A DNA stretch of 23,769 bases from a virus, in the IMG/VR virus record IMGVR_UViG_3300036945_000716, positions 1-23,769 of that record; one strand, 5' to 3'. The notes beneath the pieces are model-generated. The model was not told where the DNA came from. It worked only from the letters and a program-made list of their open reading frames with translations, and ran no database searches. Shown here one piece after another: positions 4,112-8,672 of the stretch; positions within the stretch are counted from its first letter, which is position 1, and each line of letters starts with the position of its first letter. The translations under genes were made by a program, and so were the position numbers.

Positions 4112-4678
4112 ATGGTACATTTATCGAAAGAGCAAATAGAAGAGGCATATGCACTCTGTAAAAGCTCTCGAAAAGCTGCAAAACACTGTAACGTAAGCTA
4201 CGCCGCTTTTCAAAGAGTTGCAAAAGAGTTAGGGCTTTGGAGAACAAATCAAAGTGGAAAAGGATTGGCAAAATTAAAAAAACCATACCTAACACCAGAA
4301 GATATTTTTCAAAAAGGAAAACACATTACCGGAGGTGTATTGAAAAGAATACTACTAACAGAAAGAGAGTGGGAATGTGAGGAATGTAGAATATCAGAAT
4401 GGAGAGGAAATGCATTACCATTAGAAATTGATCACATAGACGGTGATACTTCTAATAATCTAAGAGATAATCTAAAAATACTATGCCCAAACTGTCACGC
4501 TCAGACACCAACATGGAGGAGTAGTAACAAAGGAAATACTTATAAAAATATAAGTGATGAGGATTTTTTAGAAGCATTAGAGAGTACAGAGAGTATTAGG
4601 CAAGCTCTAATAAAATTAGGAATGGCTCCAAAAGGAGGAAACTATTCTAGAGCATATCAAATACTCTCAGATAAATAA
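4112..4678 (+). CDS. HNH homing endonuclease (188 aa)
   Basis: The N-terminal part (residues 1-45) is helix-turn-helix-like (SRKAAKHCNVSYAAFQRVAKELGL), as expected for DNA recognition. The HNH nuclease core lies near residues 85-145: CEECR, then LEIDHIDGDTSNNLRDN, then CPNCHAQT and WRSSNKG. The two CxxC pairs bind zinc and the His of DHID is catalytic. A second small helical domain (residues 150-188) resembles the N-terminal recognition motif. It stands alone between tRNA genes, not inside a group I intron that I can see, so it is a free-standing homing gene that probably spreads by cutting tRNA-array DNA of related phages. Confidence 0.88.
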   Translation: MVHLSKEQIEEAYALCKSSRKAAKHCNVSYAAFQRVAKELGLWRTNQSGKGLAKLKKPYLTPEDIFQKGKHITGGVLKRILLTEREWECEECRISEWRGNALPLEIDHIDGDTSNNLRDNLKILCPNCHAQTPTWRSSNKGNTYKNISDEDFLEALESTESIRQALIKLGMAPKGGNYSRAYQILSDK

Positions 4679-4685
4679 GATAACT

Positions 4686-4758
4686 GGTCTTATAGCATAA
4701 CTGGAAATGCACTTGAATACGAATCAAGAGACTGTAGGTTCGACTCCTACTAAGACCT
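4686..4758 (+). tRNA. tRNA-Arg(ACG)
   Basis: Acceptor GGTCTTA/TAAGACC, D arm GCATAACTGGAAATGC, anticodon arm CTTGA-ATACGAA-TCAAG (ACG, read as inosine in bacteria) and T loop TTCGACT. Discriminator T followed by CT. It starts 8 bp after the HNH stop. Confidence 0.93.
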
Positions 4759-4763
4759 CTACT

Positions 4764-4836
4764 GCCCTTATAGCATAAATGGAAATGCCACATCCTTCTA
4801 AGATGTTCAATACCTGTTCGAATCGGGTTAGGGGTA
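4764..4836 (+). tRNA. tRNA-Arg(UCU)
   Basis: Acceptor GCCCTTA/TAGGGGT, anticodon arm ACATC-CTTCTAA-GATGT (TCT) and T arm ACCTG-TTCGAAT-CGGGT. It reads AGA, the most frequent Arg codon in the genes of this window. Confidence 0.93.
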
Positions 4837-4842
4837 CAAAAT

Positions 4843-4913
4843 GCGTTCCGCAGACAAGGTGTCGGTCAGGTCTCCAAAACCTCGACGGCTGGGTTCGATT
4901 CCTAGGGTTCGCG
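4843..4913 (+). tRNA. tRNA-Trp(CCA)
   Basis: Anticodon loop CTCCAAA (CCA) in stem AGGT/ACCT and T arm CTGGG-TTCGATT-CCTAG. The acceptor GCGTTCC/GGTTCGC contains two adjacent T-T mismatches (pairs 4 and 5). The D stem GACA/TGTC leaves only AGG as loop. Discriminator G followed by CA. Confidence 0.87.
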
Positions 4914-4919
4914 CAATAT

Positions 4920-5026
4920 CCTTCTGTAGTTTAACAAGAGCAAAACACAGAGACGAATACATCTCCCTCCGGTAACCAATCCAAGAATGTATTAAGAGTA
5001 TGTGGGTTCGATTCCCACTGGAAGGG
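4920..5026 (+). tRNA. Irregular 107-nt tRNA with a 24-nt anticodon-region loop
   Basis: Acceptor CCTTCTG/TGGAAGG (two wobbles), D arm GTTT-AACAA-GAGC like that of the Thr-type gene at 3361, and canonical T arm GTGGG-TTCGATT-CCCAC. The middle has a 7-bp stem AATACAT (4956-4962) with ATGTATT (4987-4993) closing a 24-nt loop, with 14 extra bases before it. No 7-nt anticodon loop can be named. If about 17 nt were removed from the loop, a normal anticodon arm would result. It is either intron-containing or decayed. Confidence 0.5.
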
Positions 5027-5041
5027 CAAAAATTATTAATT

Positions 5042-5082
5042 ATGAAAAAGAAATTCGATGCTCATTAGGTTTATTAACCTAA
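5042..5082 (+). promoter_or_regulatory. Mini-ORF plus TATT-loop hairpin
   Basis: ATG at 5042 opens an 8-codon ORF (MKKKFDAH) whose TAG stop (5066-5068) lies inside a hairpin, TTAGGTT/AACCTAA with loop TATT (5065-5082). The next gene starts 13 bp later. The same arrangement occurs at 8306-8351, also just after tRNAs. A leader peptide controlling the hairpin is possible. Confidence 0.4.
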
Positions 5083-5094
5083 AATTTGAGCAAG

Positions 5095-5274
5095 ATGAGA
5101 ATCAAAAACTATACTCAAAAAGAGTATAAAAGAGAAAGAAGGAGACAATCCAAAGATGGTGGAATGTGGTTTGAAGACTATTGGAGTAAAAAATCCGGAA
5201 TATGGGCCTTCAAGTACAGAGAATACCGTACCTGGAAGCACAACAGAAGAACACAGTATAAACCTTTAAAATAA
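5095..5274 (+). CDS. Small basic protein (59 aa)
   Basis: I take the ATG at 5095 and not the TTG at 5086, since ATG is the rule here. The product is very basic and aromatic (KNYTQKEYKRERRRQ, MWFEDYW, WAFKYREYRTWKHNRR), so nucleic-acid binding is plausible. No family is recognised. It ends 6 bp before the HNH gene and both may share one transcript. Confidence 0.6.
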   Translation: MRIKNYTQKEYKRERRRQSKDGGMWFEDYWSKKSGIWAFKYREYRTWKHNRRTQYKPLK

Positions 5275-5280
5275 GTTATC

Positions 5281-5787
5281 ATGAGTAAGTATCAGAAAAC
5301 ACTGGTAGTAGATTCAAGCTTTATGGCAAGATCAATTATCCCGACAGAAAGAGCATTCGTGATTTCTTATAAGGGTAATGCAGAAGTAGTAGCTGAACAT
5401 CCAGAAACATTTGGATTAGTAAATCCAGAATTACAAATTAATAAACCTTCAATCATTAGGGTTTATAAATACGTAAAGCAACACATACATAAAGTACCTC
5501 TATCAAGAGAGAACATCTATCGAAGAGATAATTACGAATGTGTTTATTGTGGTTGCTCAAACGTAAAGACACTAACGTTGGATCACGTCATCCCTCAATC
5601 AAAAGGAGGAAAGGATAGTTGGGACAACTTAGTAACAGCATGTAGAATGTGTAATAGTGAAAAATCAGACTTAACACTAGAGGAATACGGAAAGGAAATA
5701 CCTGAACCAAAAAGACCTCACTACTTAATGCTGATGAAACAAGTACATTATATACCAAAAGAATGGGAACCATTTTTGTTTTTCTAG
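5281..5787 (+). CDS. HNH endonuclease of flavobacterial type (168 aa)
   Basis: Residues 1-75 follow the pattern of a Bacteroidota chromosomal HNH family (RAFVISYKGNAEVV, PSIIRVYKYVKQ, SRENIYRRDNYECVYCG). The HNH core is at about 80-125: CVYCG, TLDHVIPQSKGGKDSWDN and ACRMCNSEKSD. The tail (PKRPHYLML...PKEWEPFLFF) also matches that family. Two CxxC pairs bind zinc and the His of LDHV is catalytic. Unlike the endonuclease at 4112 this is not a typical homing enzyme; it was probably captured from a host and may cut DNA or RNA in phage or host metabolism. Confidence 0.85.
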   Translation: MSKYQKTLVVDSSFMARSIIPTERAFVISYKGNAEVVAEHPETFGLVNPELQINKPSIIRVYKYVKQHIHKVPLSRENIYRRDNYECVYCGCSNVKTLTLDHVIPQSKGGKDSWDNLVTACRMCNSEKSDLTLEEYGKEIPEPKRPHYLMLMKQVHYIPKEWEPFLFF

Positions 5788-5818
5788 TTGGATACTCAAA
5801 AATAAGTTCGTATATTTA
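5788..5818 (+). promoter_or_regulatory. Bacteroidota-type promoter
   Basis: TTG (5788-5790), 20 bp, TATATTTA (5811-5818), followed by AGTATAAG. It begins right at the stop of the HNH gene and serves the 65-aa gene at 5837. Confidence 0.8.
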
Positions 5819-5836
5819 AGTATAAGAAATTAAGAT

Positions 5837-6034
5837 ATGAAAATTAAAATAGATGGAAGTGAATTATTAAAACACTTATCATATTGGCATAATAAAACAG
5901 ATTATGAGTGTATTGCATTAGCAACAAATGAAAATGGGTTAGATGCTGAACAGGCTTTAGCCAATATGTTGGAAAGAGACTTTTGTACTAGTATAAATAA
6001 TAGTGCAGTTGAAGAATTACAAAATTTAAAATAA
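5837..6034 (+). CDS. Hypothetical protein (65 aa)
   Basis: A small acidic protein (MKIKIDGSELLKHLSYWHNKTDYECIALATNE start) with a predicted strand-helix-helix pattern and a C-terminal LEEQNLK-like helix. No membrane segment or motif is seen. It has its own promoter and is followed by tRNA-like and tRNA-Cys sequences, which may be co-transcribed. Confidence 0.6.
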   Translation: MKIKIDGSELLKHLSYWHNKTDYECIALATNENGLDAEQALANMLERDFCTSINNSAVEELQNLK

Positions 6035-6035
6035 A

Positions 6036-6095
6036 TCACCTACTACGTAACGCACGATCGACGACACGTACTGTCTGGAAGGTCAGATCAGGTGA
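6036..6095 (+). ncRNA. 60-nt closed RNA before tRNA-Cys
   Basis: TCACCT (6036-6041) pairs with AGGTGA (6090-6095). Inside are a TACGT/ACGTA hairpin and a CTG/CAG hairpin whose loop contains TGGAA. No T arm. It resembles the other small closed units in the array. Confidence 0.3.
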
Positions 6096-6099
6096 AATT

Positions 6100-6171
6100 G
6101 GTCCTCAGGCTGATGGTTAAGCTTCATGTCTGCAAAATGTGAGATTCAGAGTTCGATTCTCTGGAGGACCT
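6100..6171 (+). tRNA. tRNA-Cys(GCA)
   Basis: Acceptor GGTCCTC/GAGGACC, anticodon arm CATGT-CTGCAAA-ATGTG (GCA) and T arm CAGAG-TTCGATT-CTCTG. Discriminator T followed by CA. Confidence 0.93.
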
Positions 6172-6185
6172 CAAAAAAATAAATT

Positions 6186-6272
6186 ATGGTAATAGGTTTT
6201 ATTTGTGTAGTTGTATTCTTTATGTTTTTTGGAGTTAGAATAACAATTCATAAAAAAGATAAAAAAGATTAA
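6186..6272 (+). CDS. Single-pass small membrane protein (28 aa)
   Basis: The 28 residues are one hydrophobic helix (MVIGFICVVVFFMFFGVRITI) followed by the basic tail HKKDKKD, so the C terminus should face the cytoplasm. The ATG follows AAATAAATT. Such mini membrane proteins in phages can affect the envelope or superinfection; no specific role can be given. Confidence 0.55.
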   Translation: MVIGFICVVVFFMFFGVRITIHKKDKKD

Positions 6273-6279
6273 AAAAAGC

Positions 6280-6310
6280 TTGGATACTAGAAATATAGTT
6301 CGTATCTTTA
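6280..6310 (+). promoter_or_regulatory. Bacteroidota-type promoter
   Basis: TTG (6280-6282), 20 bp, TATCTTTA (6303-6310). The whole TTGGATACTxxAAATAxAGTTCG stretch is nearly the same as in the promoter at 5788. It drives the gene at 6337. Confidence 0.85.
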
Positions 6311-6336
6311 AGTATTATTAATTAAGACAAATAAAG

Positions 6337-6654
6337 ATGAGAGCATACACAAAGAGGCAGTACTATGTTAGGGAAAAGTTCTACCATAACTATTCACTAG
6401 GATGGGGAGTATATAGAGATGGTCATCTTATATCTAACTTCAAAGATCATATAGAAGCTTGCGAACATGCTGAGAACTTAAACAAACGTTTTGGAGATAT
6501 AGAAGCAATGAAGTTACTGAATGTTATTAGAAGTGAAATAACTCTCTACGAGGATAGAGAGTTTAATGCTGAGACAGTTCTAGAGTCTATAAAAGCAATA
6601 TTGGATAGTCGGGAAATAAATGACAAAAAAGTTGCTCACATAGAATTAATTTAG
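6337..6654 (+). CDS. Hypothetical protein (105 aa)
   Basis: A 105-residue protein beginning MRAYTKRQYYVREKFYHNYSLGWGVYRDGHLISNF: a basic aromatic start, then a short beta region (WGVYRDGHLIS) typical of small phage proteins that fold as a two-stranded unit, then two helices. No catalytic motif or membrane segment. The end of the gene contains the promoter of the following tRNA-Leu. Confidence 0.65.
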   Translation: MRAYTKRQYYVREKFYHNYSLGWGVYRDGHLISNFKDHIEACEHAENLNKRFGDIEAMKLLNVIRSEITLYEDREFNAETVLESIKAILDSREINDKKVAHIELI

Positions 6655-6662
6655 TATCTTTA
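6632..6662 (+). promoter_or_regulatory. Promoter for tRNA-Leu(UAG) inside gene end
   Basis: TTG (6632-6634) lies inside the upstream gene; after 20 bp comes TATCTTTA (6655-6662) with the usual AGTATTAA. It would start transcription a few bases before tRNA-Leu(UAG) at 6680. Confidence 0.8.
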
Positions 6663-6679
6663 AGTATTAATAATTAATT

Positions 6680-6752
6680 GCCCGAGTGGTGGAACGGTAG
6701 ACACGCTAGTCTTAGAAACTAGATACTGAGGGTTCGAATCCCTCCTTGGGTA
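6680..6752 (+). tRNA. tRNA-Leu(UAG) with a short variable loop
   Basis: Acceptor GCCCGAG/CTTGGGT, Leu-type D arm GTGGAACGGTAGACACG, anticodon arm CTAGT-CTTAGAA-ACTAG (TAG) and T arm GAGGG-TTCGAAT-CCCTC. The variable loop is 5 nt (ATACT), unlike the long class II arm of bacterial Leu tRNAs. Confidence 0.92.
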
Positions 6753-7119
6753 CAAAATAACACATAGAAAGACAAACAGGTAATATTATTCTAACAGCTT
6801 GGATACTTCGAGTGAGGGATAAGAAGCTAATAAAGAGATGTAATAAGCTCAACGCACAGGTGACATGCAAAAGAGAGTCACAGAAGTGAGAAGTATTACA
6901 ACACTATCAAGAAGTGTTATGTTTGTTGAGTAAGATAATCATTAAGCATCCGCAGTAATTGTGAGAGGTGACTGAATGGAGTATAGGGGTTTGGGCCTAT
7001 ACGATTATCCCAATCTTGATGGATGTGTTAAAATATAGTAGGATCGGATTACCGGATATTAGTTCCTTAATTGGACAGAAGGATCGGACGCCAAGCGACT
7101 GATCGCCTACATAAAAAAA
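6753..7119 (+). ncRNA. Non-coding structured region with a ~196-nt closed domain
   Basis: No gene is visible for about 370 bases. A 7-bp stem GGGATAA (6816-6822) with TTATCCC (7005-7011) closes a domain that contains four hairpins. One is long (TGTAATA 6839-6845 with TATTACA 6894-6900, with inner GTGAC/GTCAC). AACACT-ATCAAGA-AGTGTT (6900-6918) has a 7-nt anticodon-like loop, and GTATAGG/CCTATAC (6981-7002) sits two bases before the closing strand. The acceptor-length closing stem followed by A is tRNA-like, but the size is not. A further folded stretch lies at about 7038-7110. Confidence 0.4.
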
Positions 7120-7186
7120 TTAGAGTTAGCTTATAGTAAAGTAGCAGGGGCTAACCTGCAGAAGGGATTCCGACACCCACTCTAAT
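7120..7186 (+). ncRNA. tRNA-like RNA with weak T arm
   Basis: TTAGAGT (7120-7126) pairs perfectly with ACTCTAA (7179-7185), and the pairing extends outward to 10 bp. A D-like arm (GCT/AGC, loop with TAAAGT), a 5-bp anticodon-like arm GCAGG/CCTGC with the 6-nt loop GGCTAA and a GGG/CCC hairpin with a 9-nt loop containing TTCCGA follow in tRNA order. Loop sizes are abnormal and no anticodon can be assigned with certainty. Confidence 0.4.
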
Positions 7187-7192
7187 TTATCT

Positions 7193-7264
7193 GCCTCTAA
7201 AGCATAAATGGTGATGCACTTGTTTTGTACACAAGACAACAGGGTTCGATTCCTTGTAGAGGCT
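7193..7264 (+). tRNA. tRNA-Thr(UGU)
   Basis: Acceptor GCCTCTA/TAGAGGC, D arm GCATAAATGGTGATGC, anticodon arm CTTGT-TTTGTAC-ACAAG (TGT) and T arm CAGGG-TTCGATT-CCTTG. Discriminator T followed by CA. Confidence 0.93.
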
Positions 7265-7268
7265 CAAA

Positions 7269-7340
7269 AGTGTTGTTCCCTTGAGAAAGGAAAATAGAGT
7301 GGCTACACGGTTGTTGCAACAACTAGTAAAGACTAACACT
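7269..7340 (+). ncRNA. 72-nt closed RNA between tRNA-Thr and tRNA-Gly
   Basis: AGTGTT (7269-7274) pairs with AACACT (7335-7340). Inside are TTCC/GGAA and GTG/CAC hairpins and the perfect palindrome GTTGTTGCAACAAC. A TGAGG/CCTCA hairpin follows before tRNA-Gly. Tentative fold only. Confidence 0.25.
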
Positions 7341-7362
7341 GAGGATTTCTCAACCTCAAACT

Positions 7363-7433
7363 GCAGATATCGTATAATGGTATTATTTCTGGCTTCCAAC
7401 CAGGTGATGTCGGTTCGATCCCGACTATCTGCT
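7363..7433 (+). tRNA. tRNA-Gly(UCC)
   Basis: Acceptor GCAGATA/TATCTGC, D loop with ATGGTATT, anticodon arm CTGG-CTTCCAA-CCAG (TCC) and T loop TTCGATC. Discriminator T followed by CT. Confidence 0.92.
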
Positions 7434-7617
7434 CTAAAATACAACATGACGAAAATAGGTTAACCAGCACCTGTTATCACGACACCAAGAGTATTCAGAG
7501 AGTACGTATTATCTGTTTTGCGGTGAGAAGGGAATAAGTCCGGATTAGCTATCCACCTGATGAAAACCTTAAGTCGGATTGTGGTGTTGCTCCACAGCAG
7601 TGTTTTATTTTTAATTT
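7434..7617 (+). other. Structured spacer between tRNA-Gly and tRNA-Glu
   Basis: No gene in 184 bases. ACACCA near 7480 can pair with TGGTGT near 7583, enclosing a GGAT/ATCC hairpin; the near-repeat AAGTCCGGAT / AAGTCGGAT occurs inside. It is less AT-rich than the genes, as expected for structured RNA. I cannot name it. Confidence 0.3.
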
Positions 7618-7689
7618 GCTACCGTCGTCTAACGGCTAGGACACAACACTTTCACTGTTGAAACGAGGGTTCGATTCCCTTCGGTAGTA
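7618..7689 (+). tRNA. tRNA-Glu(UUC)
   Basis: Acceptor GCTACCG/CGGTAGT, D arm GTCTAACGGCTAGGAC, anticodon arm CAACA-CTTTCAC-TGTTG (TTC) and T arm GAGGG-TTCGATT-CCCTT. The 3' end is A-CA. Confidence 0.94.
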
Positions 7690-7691
7690 CA

Positions 7692-7817
7692 AAATTAAAT
7701 AAATACCCATTTATGGGCAAGCTGGATTGAGTCGCTAGCATTCCCGTTCGAGTCGGGCACGAAGAGTAATCTTCAAGTGGGCCAGCTAGGAGAGACGAAG
7801 ACTTATTTATTTAATTT
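7692..7817 (+). ncRNA. Closed RNA with T-loop motif; permuted-tRNA-like order
   Basis: A perfect 14-bp AT stem (7692-7705 with 7804-7817) closes the element, which fills the whole gap between tRNA-Glu and tRNA-Ala. Inside are a CCCA/TGGG hairpin, then a helix AGCTGG (7720-7725) with CCAGCT (7782-7787). That helix encloses a T-type arm CCCG-TTCGAGT-CGGG (7743-7757) and a capped stem GAAGA-GTAA-TCTTC (7761-7774), followed by D-loop-like GCTAGGAGAG. The order T arm - capped stem - D-like part is that of the permuted element at 3127. Its role is unknown; the stem itself is solid. Confidence 0.5.
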
Positions 7818-7821
7818 AATT

Positions 7822-7893
7822 GGGGTTATAGTATAACGGCTATTACAATGGATTTGCAATTCATAAATTGGAGTTCGATTCTCCATAGCTCCA
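7822..7893 (+). tRNA. tRNA-Ala(UGC)
   Basis: Acceptor GGGGTTA/TAGCTCC, D arm GTATAACGGCTATTAC, anticodon arm ATGGA-TTTGCAA-TTCAT (TGC) and T arm TGGAG-TTCGATT-CTCCA. The 3' end is A-CA. Confidence 0.93.
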
Positions 7894-8057
7894 CAAAAAT
7901 AATAAAGTGAGGTAAGACTGGTAGGCTACTAATCCTAATGCTTGAAAGAGTACTAGAGAGGCTAACGAAAGAACCGAACGAGTAGTTAGTCGAAGGGATT
8001 TACTTGAAGGTTAAGTTTGGTGTAGAGTAAATTGTGTAACTTGTTGTTTTTAATTTT
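7894..8057 (+). other. Structured spacer between tRNA-Ala and tRNA-Asp
   Basis: No gene in 164 bases. Visible folds are TGGTA/TACTA near 7920-7932 and ATTTACT/AGTAAAT (about 7999-8032) closing a loop with an ACTT/AAGT hairpin. No T-loop motif is present. Confidence 0.3.
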
Positions 8058-8134
8058 GGTCTGTCAGTCCAGTTGGAGTGGACGCCTGCCTGTCACGTAG
8101 GAGATCACGGGTTCGAGTCCCGTACGGACCGCCA
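8058..8134 (+). tRNA. tRNA-Asp(GUC)
   Basis: Acceptor GGTCTGT/ACGGACC, D arm GTCC-AGTTGGAGT-GGAC, anticodon arm CCTGC-CTGTCAC-GTAGG (GTC) and T arm ACGGG-TTCGAGT-CCCGT. G73 and CCA are encoded. Confidence 0.94.
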
Positions 8135-8137
8135 TAT

Positions 8138-8211
8138 TGCGAGTTAAAGTTCTGGTGAACTTACCGGTCTCATAAGCCGGATGAAGGGTAGTTCGATTCT
8201 GCCATTCGCTA
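8138..8211 (+). tRNA. tRNA-Met(CAU), possibly initiator
   Basis: Anticodon arm CCGGT-CTCATAA-GCCGG (CAT) and T arm GGTAG-TTCGATT-CTGCC. The first acceptor pair is a T-T mismatch (TGCGAGT/ATTCGCT); an unpaired 1-72 position is the hallmark of bacterial initiator tRNA, although the three G-C pairs of the initiator anticodon stem are incomplete. The D stem AGTTC/GAACT has a very small loop. Confidence 0.88.
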
Positions 8212-8216
8212 CTAAT

Positions 8217-8290
8217 GGTCCTTTAGCTCAGATGGTTAGAGCAGCTCGCTCATAACGAGAAGGTCGTAGGTTCGAGTCCTACATGGACCA
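8217..8290 (+). tRNA. tRNA-Ile2(CAU), lysidine type
   Basis: The body closely follows bacterial Ile2: GGTCCTTTAGCTCAG start, D loop with GGTTAGAGC, anticodon loop CTCATAA in CTCG/CGAG, and T arm GTAGG-TTCGAGT-CCTAC. A T-T mismatch lies at the sixth acceptor pair. After modification by host TilS it would read AUA, a common codon here. Discriminator A then CT. Confidence 0.85.
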
Positions 8291-8305
8291 CTAAATTTAT
8301 CCAGT

Positions 8306-8351
8306 ATGAGAGCAATTCAATCGTCTCCAATGTAGGTTAGCTATTGCTAAC
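8306..8351 (+). promoter_or_regulatory. Mini-ORF followed by TATT-loop hairpin
   Basis: A 9-codon ORF (MRAIQSSPM, 8306-8335) stops with TAG exactly at the foot of the hairpin GTTAGC-TATT-GCTAAC (8336-8351), and the next gene starts 2 bp after the hairpin. The hairpin would hinder that start unless opened. It matches the arrangement at 5042-5082. Confidence 0.4.
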
Positions 8352-8353
8352 TT

Positions 8354-8587
8354 ATGACTCAAAAATTGAGAATTTGGAGAGTAGTCCCTACCAGTAAGAC
8401 TGGTGTTCAGGCTCCCACGTTTTTTGTTGAAACAACAGAGAACGGACGAGAAGAAGCAGTAAGATCTGCAAACCTACAAGCAAGACAAAAATCTGGCTTG
8501 GGTAAGTTTAACAATTGGTATTTTGAATTAACTAAAATGAATGTCAGAGTTGATAGACATGGAAAGTATATTCGTCATCACCAATAA
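8354..8587 (+). CDS. Hypothetical protein (77 aa)
   Basis: A basic 77-residue protein. It starts with a strand-rich region (KLRIWRVVPTSKTGVQAPTFFVETTENGREEA), passes through a helix (VRSANLQARQKSG) and ends with a WYFELTKMNVRV strand. That alternation suggests a small alpha/beta nucleic-acid-binding fold, but I know no family. The ATG at 8354 follows directly on the hairpin described at 8336-8351, so translation may be hairpin-controlled. Confidence 0.6.
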   Translation: MTQKLRIWRVVPTSKTGVQAPTFFVETTENGREEAVRSANLQARQKSGLGKFNNWYFELTKMNVRVDRHGKYIRHHQ

Positions 8588-8600
8588 AAAAATATTCGGA

Positions 8601-8638
8601 GAAAGGTTTGGAAACCTGAACCTTTCTTCTTATATTAA
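8601..8638 (+). promoter_or_regulatory. Hairpin with built-in promoter
   Basis: An 8-bp hairpin (GAAAGGTT/AACCTTTC, 8601-8626) is followed by TTCTTC. The TTG of the -33 element (8608-8610) spans the end of its 5' arm, and TATATTAA (-7) begins exactly 20 bp later at 8631. The element can end the upstream RNA and start the next one, for the 303-aa gene at 8673. Confidence 0.7.
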
Positions 8639-8672
8639 AAGAAATAAAAGTTATTAATTTTAAATCATAGTT

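Noticed and set aside
1132-5026. Group I introns as the cause of the enlarged tRNAs
   Set aside because: The inserts are only about 19-50 nt and lack the P3-P8 core and a guanosine-binding site; group I introns need about 200 nt or more.
7149-7154. Amber-suppressor tRNA (anticodon CTA) in the 7120 element
   Set aside because: CTA occurs in a 6-nt loop without U33, and the genes of this window use TAG as a normal stop. No sign of stop-codon recoding was seen.
1009-7447. Minus-strand and other open frames across the tRNA array
   Set aside because: They run through tRNA genes and translate T-loop and stem sequences (for example recurrent RDRTD- or GFEPAC-like strings). These are well-known artefacts of reading tRNA genes backwards, so I list none of them as genes.
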